A model generated the notes under the pieces. That model made no database searches. It was given only the letters and a program-made list of their open reading frames with translations, and was not told where the DNA came from. From Apostichopus parvimensis (Eukaryota; Echinodermata; Holothuroidea; Aspidochirotida; Stichopodidae), in NCBI GenBank assembly GCA_000934455.1, contig KN888401.1:1-31794 (forward strand): 31,794 nt of DNA, given 5' to 3'. Shown piece by piece: positions 10,701-21,425 of the stretch (its first letter is position 1; the number at the start of each line of letters is the position of its first letter). The translations under genes and the position numbers were made by a program.

Positions 10701-13700
10701 AGAGAGGGAATGATAGAGTATAAAAAGAATTGGTAATAGGATCCAAGTCAAGCTTGTGTTTTAATGTTCATAAAAGTGAGAGTGCCTGATGTTTTCATCC
10801 TAGGACGAGCTTCCTCAGCGACATAATTTCAGCTCCATTCCTGTGAACATTGAAAACATTCAATATCTCAAAGTATGTTTAGTTTTGTACAGTGCAGTAT
10901 GAAGCTGATATCTGTCTCAATATCAAACTTTGTTTTGGCTATCCCTGTCCCCATATTTTTTGTTTTGCATTCCTGACTCTGAAGAGAAGTTGTAACTCTC
11001 TACTCTTCAAAATAAAAGTCACTTTGTTGCCTACAAATCCACTAATATTTTGATGTTGTTGCAGAACTGCAACTCATATAAGTTTCATAAGAAACCAGTA
11101 TGTTATGCCATTCCATGAATATCCGATATCTGACATTGAGGTTTGAACTTGATAATAGCAGTGTACAGAATGAAGGTGGCCTCGAGAAAAATAATAATCC
11201 AAATAATCTCAAGATTATAGAGAATGGGATGTGATGTTATCCGTGTTAGAAATATTCGAAAGCTTCTAGTTATGTAGATTGATTTCAGTTGTGTTAATGG
11301 TTTAAAATCCTCCCCATTCCCATCCCCATCCCCACCCATGCCTCATCCCCACTCACATCCCCATTCCTTCTCAAAACTATGCTAGGAAGACCAAAAATGT
11401 TCAGTTATGGTTGAGCTATGACTTTTAGTGTGCTGCTTAATACCAAACTGTTTCCTTGGTGGGCCATGTTGTGATTTCATTATATATAAATCACCAAACT
11501 GTATACTCCATTGATATTTCCTAACACTGTTTACCAATGATTTCTTCTGTCCCCCCCTCCATTACCCCCCCCCCGCTAAAGTTAAGACTTGGCGACCCAT
11601 ATTTGGTCATGACATTACCCTTCAGGATATCTAACCTTACCTGGCTTGATAGAACTTACAATCAAATGAAAAAAACAAAAAAAAACAAGAACCACCAGGA
11701 ACATTGTTTTGGAAACGCTTGTCAATATTTTGCCTGCTAACATTTTTAGGGCAATGTTTATGACCCATTTAAGTTCTTACCATACATGTTCAACATGTTT
11801 ATATCTACTTTACATTCTTTAAATCAAATGTTTGGGTTGATTTCAACTTGGTATTTAAGTTATTGGATAATATTTGTCACCGAGCAACTGTGTAAAGCAT
11901 TAGCTAATAGTGGCTTCTAGTGAATCTTTCAGGGTATCTAACCTCACCCTTGGTAGACAAGGTAGATTTTACCATCAAATGCTAAAACCCTCCTGTGATG
12001 AAACAGTATGTCTGCTTTAACATTTTTCTTATTTTTCTTATTTTTCTTGGTGATGAAAGTTGAAATTTACTTCCATATCATGAAAGAAAGTTAGGAAAGG
12101 TGCCTTTACTTTGGTAAATAGCAATCGTAAATTGAGTAATACTGGGCAGAATCGGTAAAATTGACGGTAAAAACCCAAAGGCTCGGTAACTGTCATGTTA
12201 TGGAAACTAAATCACAGCTAAATCAACCATATATTACATTCCAATGTCACATCATGCCTTTTCTGAAAATGTCCTTATCCTCACATTGAAACTGCATTAT
12301 CAGAGACTTTAGCAGTATTACATGCATTAACATAATAATAATAATAACATAATAATAATGTTAAAGATTAAAGTATCTATATCTCCTCCTTTGAGCCAAC
12401 TGGGCATTCCTTAAAACCCACTAGAACATTCATGGAAAATTCTTTCATGAAATGCAAAAGTCTTTTACCTTTTCAGGACAGTAACATCTGCATCACAGCA
12501 ATGAAAGTTACGCCAAATTATTCGATAAGCAAACTACTCGAGTTTGCACTGAAAATATCAATAGACATTTATTTTCGAATAAGTTGGCCTCGAAATTAAG
12601 CTGACTGAACTAGGACAAGCCAAAAGGTTGACAGACAATTTCTACTACTCCCCTTCAACATCTTTTCCCGTTTTTTTTAAATTTCATGCCTCTTCAACAT
12701 TGGGGAAATAGTTGGGATCAATAAGTATCTTAATGTAAGCTTAAATTACCACCTTTGGCAATTTTAGTTTGCTATTGTTTTGGAAGTACTTTAAGTGGAA
12801 GAGAGCTTAAAAGGAAATGTGTGGGTACACCTCGTGCTCATCTCAACATGTTCAGTTATCAGATATTTATTTCCTTCCTGTTTTCCGTCATTTTGATTCT
12901 CTCCTCAGTGTCAGATTGATAAAGAGAAGCAATTTGTTCTCGAGGCTCACCAGGAACAGATTGATAGACTATTTGCAGCCGATACGATGGAAGAAATTTG
13001 TGAGGCTTTGGCGAATGACCACTCGGATTGGGCAACAAAGCAACTGGAGGTATTGAAAGGATAAGCCAGGCTTATGATCAGGTTTAAAGTAAAGTTACAT
13101 CACTTTTTGGTCACTCCGTACTTACATCTTAACAAGTGACTGGAATCAGAAGTGGACTTTTGCAGTTCATTTTCAATGTTTTTCTTTGTCAGTATGTTTT
13201 TCTTAGGGGTTTAGCATATATCCACTTTTCACAACTCCAAATGGAGTTTTTAGTATACCAAATTATATTATAAGAAAATTAGAAAGTGATCTCCATGATT
13301 CAGATAATTTATTGGTGTCATCTACCTTTACTAGCTCTGATTAATTGGCAGGCAGCCCATCTTAGCCTCGGCCATTAGTGTAAGGTTTCCTCCTGATAGT
13401 GATAACTAAGTTAGTGTGGTGGAGGGAGGGGAGGGGGAAGGGTATGGTTTCTACTGTAAAGTGCTGTTTTTGATGCATATTGCTGGCATCTGTTTGGCAC
13501 TGCTCAAACTTGTTACAGTGCAATCCCTCCTACAGCTTATGGAGATTTCCAGAAGGCCTAAAAGGTTCTATGTTTAGTTTAGAGCAGATACCAGCATCAG
13601 CAAATAATAGTCTGGAATTCCTGAAGATTCTTTTAGATTTGAATGGCTTGCCAATGTACGAAATGAGCCTTAGATGATCTTTGATGTAAGCTTGCCATAC

Positions 13701-15902
13701 CACCCCCTTTTGAAATATATTTTAAGCGCTGTAGTTAATCCTTATCAAGCACTAAAATGACTGCTGCTCTATCATTATCTGTTATAGGGGCCTACTTCAT
13801 TTGTTATGTTTAAGGTTTAAAGCCAATAGGTGTGAAGTTCAAAATATATGTGATCCGTTTTGTTTTAATATTGTTACTGATAGGAACTGTAAAAGTTTGT
13901 GGGGTCGATACAATGATTATTGTTGGGCACGTCAACAGTTTCCTGAAATTTTCCATCAGTTTTATCGAACCCTGCCAGTGGTGACGAAACAATGACTTTG
14001 ACAGTATCACATATCATATATTTCTTACATCCATCTAGTTAGGACATAAAATTCCTTATGGTCAAAGTTTTACTTTACCATTAAAGGTTCTTCTGTTTCA
14101 GCGGATCCAATTTCATGTTTGTTCTCATCATTTTATTACCAAACCATAAATAATATATACAGCAATGATAGTGTAAGACAGAAAGCCAACAGGGAATTAC
14201 TATTTCATAACTCATTCAAATGTTTAGTAACAAAACTACATTTTATACTCTTCATTATGTGGTTTGTGTGTGTTAAAATAGCATGCAGGGTGTGAATTCA
14301 TTTGAAAGTAGTAAACACTTTGATGTAAAAAGCTAATTTTGCATGTCCCCCTTTCAACATTAAAACAAACTTATGCAATTTTGGCAGTGACTGGTTCAAT
14401 AATTCACTGGCAACAATTGTAGTAGTTTTCAGAGCAAATTTTTTGGATGATTAAATATCATATTTTTTGAAAGACTTAAAATGCGGGCTTGGAGGCAAAA
14501 ACTTTACAATCTTGTTTATCGATAATATGGAAATTTTATTAGAGGCATTGGAGAAGTGTGATATGACAAAGTTATACAAATGGAATTGGTGATAAATTCA
14601 ATGTGGAAAGGTTGCTTTGATTTTTGCGTCATATCTGTGTAGCAAAAAACATTTTTCAATATGTTTACAAAACTCAGACAAGGGCTTTTAGTTCATAATC
14701 TTCCCAAAAAACTTCATTTTAAAGTCTTTGATACAAACTTAACAGCAATAACTTTCACAAGGATAATCATGTTTACTAATTCTTTGTTGTTGTGGGTTTG
14801 CGGTTTTTATGTTGTGTAAAGGTAGACTTGAACTGTTACTTAATATGCTGGAAACTCCAAAGCGATCATAAACTACGTTTTTATTTTTTTTATTGCAATC
14901 ATCCAAAATAAATCATTTGTCTCATTTCTCCATGGAGAATAATTGTCTTTCTTGGCGACCGCAGAAGAATGCTGTGAGACCTTTTGTTAATAAAATTTAT
15001 TGCAACATTAAATGTTTTGGGATGTCTTTTCTCAGTGGTTAATGTGATGTGACATCACTGTTAATGTGAAATTAACATTAATTTATGTTATATGAAATAA
15101 TAGTTCATTTGTTGTTGATACCCAGCTCTTATTCCCCTGGTGATAATATATATTTACATTTATCCAGGGAAATGTTTTTAGGTTTGATGTTGCTTTTTTT
15201 ATCTCCTCTTTTTCATTCTCATCTTATAGACTTTAAGGAAAATGTCCCCAACCTCTCTAAAAATAACCCTGCGTCAGTTACGAGAGGGAGCCTCGTTTGA
15301 CATTGAGGACGACTTACAAATGGAGTACAGGATATCGCAAGGTTGCATAGTAAGTAGAAAGTCAATTCTTTGGGAAATTAAATTGAAGACTTGGTGCTCC
15401 ATCTGTTTTTGTTCTAGTGTGCAGTTTTGTATCAAGGACAAGCCCCTTTCTCACACGACTTTACAACTATATTCCCCTGGTCTCTGGTAACTTATCCCAT
15501 GCACCCACATCTCCTAAGCATGCACAAATCAAGCTTTTCAAAATCATTAGGATATGTATTGTTCTGGTTAAGTGACTGCAGGCCGAGTCAATTTAGAGAG
15601 AAGCAATTTCACGAACGTTGTCTGCACTTGGATCATGCTATTACTTTGATAACTAGGTATTTATTTCAAAATCAAATTGGTTGACATGGATATGACATTA
15701 CTTAAGATATTTGCAGCAAAAGCAGATACAATCGTCTCTCTTCTTTTTTCAGAGAGGTAATGATTTTTATGAAGGAGTCAGAGCACTGTTGATAGACAGA
15801 GATGGTAAACCAAATTGGAATCCTGCCACGATAGAAGAGGTCACGCCAGAAATCGTTGACGACCATTTTAGACCAGTAGAAAATGATTTGCACCTCAAAT
15901 AG
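4773..15902 (+). CDS. HIBCH: 3-hydroxyisobutyryl-CoA hydrolase, mitochondrial (nine coding exons)
   Basis: Coding exons, assigned by protein similarity and GT-AG sites: 4773-4955, 5531-5615, 5982-6115, 7680-7904, 9148-9234, 10804-10872, 12909-13049, 15230-15349 and 15753-15902 (TAG stop). They join in frame to 397 aa; the human protein is 386 aa. The enzyme hydrolyses 3-hydroxyisobutyryl-CoA to 3-hydroxyisobutyrate and CoA in the mitochondrial matrix, a step of valine breakdown. Crotonase-fold signatures are clear: FCAGGD near residues 82-87, HGITMGGG near 128-135 (oxyanion-hole region), and [11 protein letters not shown] at 155-165, with E157 and D165 matching the catalytic/substrate-binding acidic pair of the family. 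The C-terminal part, [13 protein letters not shown] then EGVRALLID, is also typical. The N-terminus is basic (R4, R5, K11, R14), as in a transit peptide, and KHLRMS matches human HHLRMS. An acceptor AG lies directly before the ATG (4770-4771), so an upstream exon is likely. The 69 nt exon 6 is not found in vertebrate HIBCH; without it the protein would be 374 aa. Confidence 0.96.
4956..5981 (+). other. HIBCH: HIBCH introns 1 and 2
   Basis: Intron 1 (4956-5530, donor gtttgt) and intron 2 (5616-5981, donor gtacac) surround exon 2. Apart from short T- and A-runs I see nothing in them. Confidence 0.7.
6232..6352 (-). mobile_element. tRNA-derived SINE-like element
   Basis: Read on the - strand, a box A-like TGGTTAAGGC (6334-6325) is followed by a box B-like GGTTTGATTCC (6298-6288), spaced as in a tRNA promoter. 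A conserved-looking body containing TGTGTCCTTGGGCAAGACCC follows. This layout fits a tRNA-derived SINE inserted antisense in HIBCH intron 3. No poly(A) tail or target-site duplication was identified. Confidence 0.55.
7142..7551. mobile_element. composite foldback element in HIBCH intron 3
   Basis: A perfect 12 bp inverted pair, TTATACAACACC (7142-7153) and GGTGTTGTATAA (7363-7374), bounds the left part. The right part is a foldback with arms at about 7379-7434 and 7484-7536, both carrying the ataatgaatggt, gcaatagtgcaaatatttca and gttgaaagat blocks. Its centre is a smaller palindrome around TTCCATTCAAC/GTTGAATGG. A second copy of the right part lies at 31700-31794. No coding capacity is present. 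Confidence 0.75.
7975..8085 (+). mobile_element. retroposon 3'-tail-like segment
   Basis: A nested stem-loop (TGAGGG at 7993-7998 with CCCTCA at 8038-8043, enclosing CAGTGC-ctct-GCACTG at 8012-8027) is followed by an A-rich tail (aataataaaaaaaaaagataaaa). A 3' hairpin plus A-rich tail is usual for LINE or SINE ends. No reverse transcriptase sequence is attached. It lies in the sense direction in HIBCH intron 4. Confidence 0.4.
8086..9147 (+). other. HIBCH: rest of HIBCH intron 4
   Basis: AT-rich intron. A segment opening aaagggatattccag near 8385 resembles a MITE terminus, but no matching inverted end was found. A short inverted pair around gtctacagacacc (8669-8681) and ggtgtctgtagac (8933-8945) is present. 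Nothing else stands out. Confidence 0.5.
9759..9838. repeat. 22 bp minisatellite, 3.6 copies
   Basis: Units at 9759-9780, 9781-9802 and 9803-9824 and a partial unit at 9825-9838 follow the pattern accacacccaaaccccactc plus tg, with one or two changes each. It lies in HIBCH intron 5. Confidence 0.92.
10159..10545. mobile_element. non-autonomous hAT-like MITE with 8 bp target-site duplication
   Basis: A 371 bp element (10167-10537) begins CAGTGGCGGAGCG and ends TAGCTCCGCCACTG, giving 12 bp perfect terminal inverted repeats. It is flanked by identical 8 bp direct repeats GTGGTAAT (10159-10166 and 10538-10545). An 8 bp duplication and a CAGTG-type terminus are hallmarks of the hAT superfamily. 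The interior is GC-rich compared with the intron and encodes no transposase, so mobilisation would need an enzyme supplied in trans. The intact duplication suggests a fairly recent insertion into HIBCH intron 5. Confidence 0.88.
10804..10872 (+). other. HIBCH: candidate cassette exon of HIBCH (exon 6)
   Basis: This 69 nt segment encodes 23 residues ([20 protein letters not shown] then YLK). It sits between an acceptor (tcatcctag) and a strong donor (gtatgt). Both ends are phase 0, so inclusion or skipping keeps the frame. Exons 5 and 7 joined directly give [13 protein letters not shown], which aligns without a gap to human YHTES-KIDRDKSF. The segment is therefore an insertion relative to vertebrates. 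I infer either an optional exon or a lineage-specific one; it could also be a chance open segment of intron. Confidence 0.5.
11309..11367 (-). repeat. C-rich tract, G-quadruplex potential on - strand
   Basis: Imperfect CCCCAT/CCCCAC repeats give, on the - strand, six or more runs of three or four G separated by one to several bases. Stable quadruplex formation is an inference from the pattern. A nearby C-run lies at 11550-11575. Confidence 0.6.
11621..11990. repeat. diverged direct duplication in HIBCH intron 6
   Basis: The segment ttcaggatatctaacctta, continuing through tcaaatg (from about 11621), is echoed by ttcagggtatctaacctca, continuing through tcaaatg (from about 11929). The copies are about 308 bp apart and clearly decayed. 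Confidence 0.5.
12331..12360. repeat. ATA trinucleotide microsatellite
   Basis: Two short (ATA)n blocks, separated by aac, lie in HIBCH intron 6. Confidence 0.8.
13050..15229 (+). other. HIBCH: HIBCH intron 7
   Basis: A 2.2 kb AT-rich intron. It contains a purine-rich GGAGGGAGGGGAGGGGG block at about 13421-13441 and no other structure I can support. Intron 8 (15350-15752) is likewise unremarkable. Confidence 0.6.
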
Positions 15903-16438
15903 AATATTGTTAGAGAAGGTTTTTGCTTACAGCAGTTGATTAGAGGGATGCAGTTTTATTCAGTTGACTCTGTTCTCAAGTTTGCCAAATAATGTGACTA
16001 AAAAATTGAGACTTTGATCGTCTTCCATCATAGTATTAAACATGAGATTGCAAGAAGTTTGTGTTTAGTGACGATAAAGTGTGACCACTACATTACATTA
16101 AGGCATTTTATGAAAATAATATCTATCTTGTCATTTAGAGCAGCTGATTTGATTTGAAACAAACTTTCTCATCATCAACTATGCTGAAGCAGACAACTAT
16201 ATTGTTAAGTTTGGAATCTTCAAGCTGTATTTTTCCTTGGTTTGAGCAAGGGATATCGTGTTTGCACATAATTCGATACTCCTTATTCCAAGGGAGAGAT
16301 ATATGTGTCTGCAACCAGTTGGCTGCTCATAATGTGCAAAATATTAACCATCAAGTTTAATGTAGGAACATTTGTGATCCACAAATTTCATTTAATAATT
16401 TTATTATTCATTTGCAAACCTTTGAAGGTGAGACTTAA

Positions 16439-16468
16439 ATTTTGGTTTTGGTTTTGGTTTTGGTTTGC
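16439..16468. repeat. TTTTGG hexanucleotide repeat
   Basis: About four to five copies of TTTTGG lie downstream of the HIBCH stop codon. Confidence 0.85.
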
Positions 16469-16605
16469 AGTTTTGGTGAAGTAAGTAACAGATAATATTC
16501 CCAAGGAACACCTTATCCATCGTTTTATTGGTCAAGAATGGTGGAATTGAAACAACAGACCTGCCAACTAAGCACCTAAAGCCTGGAGAGTGTGAGATTG
16601 CCCAA

Positions 16606-16611
16606 AATAAA
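16606..16611 (+). other. HIBCH: possible HIBCH polyadenylation signal
   Basis: An AATAAA lies about 700 nt past the HIBCH stop and is followed at once by a genomic A-run. It is one of several candidates (others lie near 17056), and I cannot choose between them. Confidence 0.3.
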
Positions 16612-17196
16612 AAAAAAACGACTGCTGGTAAAAACCAGGAGAGTTAACAATTTATCTGAAGCAAGTCCAATGATGCAAAATGCAGCTTTGATATACCAAC
16701 AAGGTGTTTTACAGTTTTGAGATTTCTCCCTTCTTTCATTTTTCACAACAAATGTGGCCCTACATGTGTATCTACAAATTCTCAAAATAGATGAAGTTAA
16801 TATTTTCATAAACTATTGAGGCTAAACTGTTTGTTAATTTCTGACTGATCAAAACAAAAGCCTTTTATACCTTTGTGTACAACATTGCTGTTATAATGAT
16901 AGTGAATCTATAAAGTAGAGTACGGTTATGAAACAAAAGGATCTATCTTTAGCAATATTTTTTTTAATTTATTGAATTCACTCAGAAGGCAATCAGCAGT
17001 GATTTTGCACACAAATGACTCTGTGTTTTCATCATGGATGCTAAGAGAATATGAAGAATAAAATATTGAAAGTGTTTTATATTCAAAACACAACAACACC
17101 TGCTCTTTTGTAAATATGTGATTGATGTCGTACTTGGCATATATGTTGGTGAGGGTCAGTAGATGATGCCTTTTGTTTGTGGACGGGCTATCATGC

Positions 17197-17616
17197 ATAT
17201 TAATGAGTAGGATGGGCTTAACAGAAAATCCTTAAAATCTCTTCAACCGGATGTGTGATTTAGTTCATTCTTGGTATGGTGATGTAACTACAAAGTATGT
17301 ACATGTTCTTTGCAACAGCAATTTTTAGGTTATTAATATTCATGGGCTTAATGGGAAATGGTGGAAAATGGCTTGTGAACATGATATCTCAACAACCACA
17401 AATTAAAACCATGCCATACTGGGTAGATAGATGCCCTATGCTAAGAAGATGTGCCCTATTGGTGTTGGTTCCCATCTCTTGAATATTAATGAGTGGGTGG
17501 GGCTTACCAAAATGTGTTAAAATGTCAATATGTGCAACCATATTTTCCGATTTAGTTTATACTTGGTATGGTGGTGTAACTACATAGTATTTACATGTTC
17601 TTTGCAACAACAATTA
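17197..17616. repeat. duplicated block of about 130 bp
   Basis: Copy 1 (17197-17325) and copy 2 (17483-17616) share the order atattaatgag, gatttagtt, cttggtatggtg, gtaactaca and acatgttctttgcaac. They are diverged and separated by about 157 bp of different sequence. I do not recognise the family. Confidence 0.7.
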
Positions 17617-17627
17617 GGCCTACATAT

Positions 17628-17850
17628 TTTCGGGCCGTCTGGGCCCCACAAATTTGGGCACATTTTTGGGTCAGGTTGGCCCAAATTATATTTCCACCTC
17701 AAATGCATTTCGGGACACAATTTTTGGGCTCGAATTTGTGGGCTCAATATTTTTGGGATTATTTGGACCCACATTTCTTGGTTTAATTCTTGGGTGCTAT
17801 ATACTTTTGAGTCAGTTTGGGCCGAATATTTTGGGACTATTTAGGTGCCA
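17628..17850. repeat. degenerate GGG/CCC-A-T periodic segment
   Basis: Short blocks such as tttgggc, ttttgggtc, ttgggctcg, tgggctcaa and tttgggatt recur at irregular spacing. All three + frames and one - frame stay open for long stretches here, which reflects the low-complexity make-up and not coding. Confidence 0.5.
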
Positions 17851-18744
17851 GTTTTATTTATACTATGTCACTTAATAGACTTTGTCAACATGATAACTGA
17901 TTCATGGCACCTTCCATTATATATTGCTGAATAAGTCAATATATAATCCCTCTTCATTTTAGTGTGTTCAAGTTTATGAATATTACCATATATGCCTTAC
18001 CACACTATGAATATTTCAAGACATCGGAACCACTAAATGTTTCGTTTTCTAGTTGGTTCGTGAATTGGGGAATGGGATTTGGTCGGGTCTCTCACTGGTC
18101 TTGAAGAAACGTTCTTCATCATAGCTGCACTGGAATGAAGGTGAGGCAATGGAGGTGTGGTGCCTTCACCTGAAAGTGGTCAGATGCTGAGGTACGCTCT
18201 CTTCTGTTGGATGGCGGTCCGGGAACAGGAAAGGGTGCCACAACTAGACTACACTCGCCTGCCACGTAATTCTCTGAACACTCATCAAAAATAGAAGGCT
18301 GGTTAAAATACAGTGTTCATCCAGGAAAATCACCAGGATAGGGTTTCAAATGAGCCTCTGTTGACTTTCTAACTCTTGGGAAATACAAAACTAAACTAAC
18401 AATATGGAAGAATCAATCACTTGTGTACAACTATATTACACGGTCGATCAGTCAGAAGCAATGTTAATGTGATGGAAATACATTATTACAATGTACTCCA
18501 CATGTACTGAAAATTTTCGGTCATACCCCATGTCAGTTTCAGATAGCATTTTGTAACATGGAAATATGTAGGCCTATGTTTTAGAAGTTTGGGAAACCCT
18601 GTGAACGCATACCACAATTATCTTGGATAATATTCTAAAACAAACTCAGTGTTTTGATAACATTTATATCGCGGAATACATTGACTAGCAATCTACCCCT
18701 CAAGATTTATCATATTACTAGGAGGAATTAACATGTGTGTAAAA

Positions 18745-18795
18745 GTTAGAGGGCCTGACGTTTCGATCTTAGCAGGGTCTTTTTTTCAAAGGCAA
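18745..18795 (-). mobile_element. retroelement-end-like motif
   Basis: On the - strand this reads TTTGAAAAAAAGACCCTGCT, then AAGATCGAAACGTCAGG. An aaaGACC...CGAAACGTC arrangement is a common 3' signature of animal retroelements, Penelope-like ones among others. Only the motif is seen and no coding sequence is attached, so the family is uncertain. Confidence 0.3.
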
Positions 18796-19260
18796 ACCGG
18801 AGAAAAGGTGTTATTGTGCTACACAAACTATCGAGTTTGGAAGAAACAAGGAAATCTTCCCGACATTTGAGATCCATTTCCCACAGTAAGAGAGTGAATG
18901 AGGATAAATTAAGGGTAACCATCGGTCCGGATATATCCGGACATGACCTTATATTGACCTATATGACGATAACGTCTGAGGGAATCCGACATACAGCGGA
19001 AAAGTTCATGGACGGCGGTTTGACCATCCAGCCACTGTACTCCAATTTGCGCACTGACACATTAACTGACACAAACTGTCAATAGTGAAGGTCTGCAAAC
19101 GTCCCGGTCTTCTTATGTGAGATTACAGGATGATGGACTCCCATGTTCTTGCAGTCCTCGGAGGGTTGATACGAAATCCCAGTCTCGATCACGTCAAATA
19201 AACAAGCAAGGTCTCATTTAAAATAAATCATCAAATATAAAATGGTAAACTTCTATCCAG

Positions 19261-19293
19261 ACGCGTAGCCAGGGGGGGGGAGGGGGAAGGGGG
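19261..19293. repeat. transposon-terminus-like segment with G-run
   Basis: acgcgtagccagg runs into GGGGGGGGAGGGGGAAGGGGG. The GCGTAGCCAGG part resembles a MITE terminus, but no partner end was found. Confidence 0.35.
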
Positions 19294-20210
19294 TAAACAG
19301 CTAGCAAAATTTTATTTAATCTCAGGCAGCCATCATCTAGACAGACTTCGGAAAAAGATATAGTTTCCAACCAGCAGCGTGGAATATTTGCATCTTGCCT
19401 TCAAACTGAATGATACAATGTCGCGGCCACCGGAATAAAACTTCTATGGCCCTTTTAGCAGTTGAACTGTTGAAGGCATTGTCCGTCGTCAGGACTTCAG
19501 CCAGTTTCTGCCTCATTTCAAGGCAACTTTGAGAGGTGAAACATGATTTGAAATATATTTTTTCTATCCAGTCCGTGGCAATATTATAAACGAGGACGTG
19601 GACTAAAAACCATCAGCTTTGAAAATATTTTCGTTCTTGAGTGCGTGAGTTCTCCCCGACTCATCGAATTCAACCCCTGAGGCCCCGTAGTCTACAAATA
19701 GTCATGATCATATGGTTACAGAGTCGATATAAGGAGGACTGAGGATAAACAAGTTGTTTATCGTGCCCAGGCTTCTATTACTTATCTGGGTGACTTTGGG
19801 AACCGCAACTAAACGTTTGAGTTCCATGTAGATATACATATCCGCGTTGGAATTATGTTTATTTCAATGTACCCTCCAAAGCTGAACGTGATCGAATTAC
19901 TTAACATACGAGGAATTAAGAGAATGTACTGAATACCAAGTGGCTGTCAGAAATAGAATGGGTGTTTGTAAGGAGAGCGTTCAACTTTCCTTTTAACAAA
20001 GTATCATATGGTAAACAGGTTTACGGAAATAAGTTTGCCAGAAACATGGGTGAAATGAAGTCTCGTGAAACTAGACCCTAGTGAATGTTGGCAATACCAT
20101 AACGTTAGGATAGGTTATGGAAGTTCTAGGCCAACTTCTACTTCTAGCCGGTGTGACATTATAGGATCTCATCCTGAGCGTTTTATCAATGGATGTTATA
20201 AACAAGTGCA

Positions 20211-20223
20211 GGGGGGGGGGGGG
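20211..20223. repeat. poly(G) run of 13
   Basis: A pure G run in CpG-richer sequence upstream of METAP1D, prone to sequencing and replication slippage. Confidence 0.9.
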
Positions 20224-20449
20224 CAACTTGGGCAACACCACATGATACCAACCAGTACAGTGATAAGAAGTCACTCCTATGCCTATACATTGAAATGCCA
20301 TTTCCATACCTAGGCTACAGTTGTCATGTTGTTTATCTTAGTCAGTGGTAGCCAAATGAATAAGTTTAGCTTAGTGGAAAAAAGGATCAGGAAGGACAGT
20401 CAAGTCCCCGTCAACCCTATTGGAGAGAAAAAGACCGAAGACACAAAAA

Positions 20450-20575
20450 TCAGATCCGATTACAATGCTTTAAGTGCTTGTCCAAAGCATTCTTAAACCC
20501 ATTCACACTACTAGCAAGTACAACTTTCTCAGGCAAACAGTTCCACTCATTCACAACCCTATTAGAAAAACAGTA
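20450..20575 (-). mobile_element. 3' end of a non-LTR retrotransposon (CR1/L2-like) reverse transcriptase ORF
   Basis: On the - strand, 41 codons then TGA read YCFSNRVVNEWNCLPEKVV, then LASSVNGFKNALDKHLKH and CNRI. The pattern FSxRVVNxWNxLPxxVVxASS-xNxFKxxLDKH is the well-known extreme C-terminus of CR1/L2-group LINE polyproteins. Sequence at about 20340-20449 would be its 3' UTR. The element is 5' truncated exactly where the inverted-repeat element at 20581 begins. It cannot move by itself. Confidence 0.8.
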
Positions 20576-20580
20576 TAGTC

Positions 20581-21047
20581 AGTATTGCTAATTTCGGAAC
20601 ACTGCCAATTTCGGACACCCCTAAGAAATGCATGATTTCACCAAAACAACCTACAGGAAGAGCCAAATTTCACCAAAAAGTACGAAATGACCCGTGTGCA
20701 AGTAAATACTTACATATTTGTCAATAAAATGACGGAGATCTATGAAGTCTGTTATAATTACTGAAAGAGCAACTGCGCCACCAATTTTATCACCAGCGCC
20801 ACACTGTGGGACTGTGTGTCCGAAAATTAGCAATACTCTAGCAAAGAAATACCAGTTCCACAATCACGAAGAATCTTCTTTTTTACAACGTGAAAACCGT
20901 TTGCAGGAAAGAAAGTTTGGCCGTGTATCTTAATATAACACACTTCTCCAACCATATCAAGTATATTTTTAGGTGATTTATACCAGAAGATATAGTTTTG
21001 GGGTGTTTTAAGGCTTAGGTGTCCGAAATTGTCAGTGTCCATGCTAA
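20581..21047. mobile_element. inverted-repeat MITE with AATTTCGGACAC ends, possibly nested
   Basis: The left end (gctaatttcggaacactgcc, then aatttcggacacccctaag, from 20587) matches the inverted right end at 21015-21047 (cttaggtgtccgaaattgtc, then agtg). A second inverted copy of the left end (gtgtccgaaaattagcaata, 20816-20835) lies inside, so the unit may be two nested or partly duplicated elements. It has no transposase. No target-site duplication could be fixed. Confidence 0.7.
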
Positions 21048-21402
21048 TGCCAAATATTAATACTTATAAGGTGTAGACTAGTGCACTCACTATTCTGCTG
21101 GCTGCCTATAAGGAAATGGACCATCCAGTTGACAGGCGAATAACATAACACATATTCTTTTCCCATCAGCTAGAAAAGGTGGAAATGCATGTTGAAAAAA
21201 AAAAACAGTAAAGCACTTGTTCTGTGTCTTGTTAAATCAAGATACCACAGGTAGAATTGTTAACTGGCTATTTGCTTAAATTTGAAGGACTACCTGTTAT
21301 TTGCCCTATGGTTTCTAAAAAATGCAATATGAATATACCAATTATGTTCCCTGCACTCTGATTGATTTGAGTGCCAGACGAATAGTATGGAAATGCATTG
21401 GC

Positions 21403-21425
21403 GTTCACCCAGCTGCCGGGTGAAC
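21403..21425. repeat. 8 bp perfect hairpin
   Basis: GTTCACCC and GGGTGAAC enclose a 7 nt loop. It may be chance or a regulatory palindrome upstream of METAP1D. Confidence 0.5.

Noticed and set aside
17530-17844. 104-codon frame rich in G, F and W
   Set aside because: It arises from low-complexity G3 blocks, and overlapping frames on both strands are equally open.
18816-19085. 89-codon + strand frame
   Set aside because: No recognisable domain or clear splice context, and it lies beside a retroelement-like motif; not supported as a gene.
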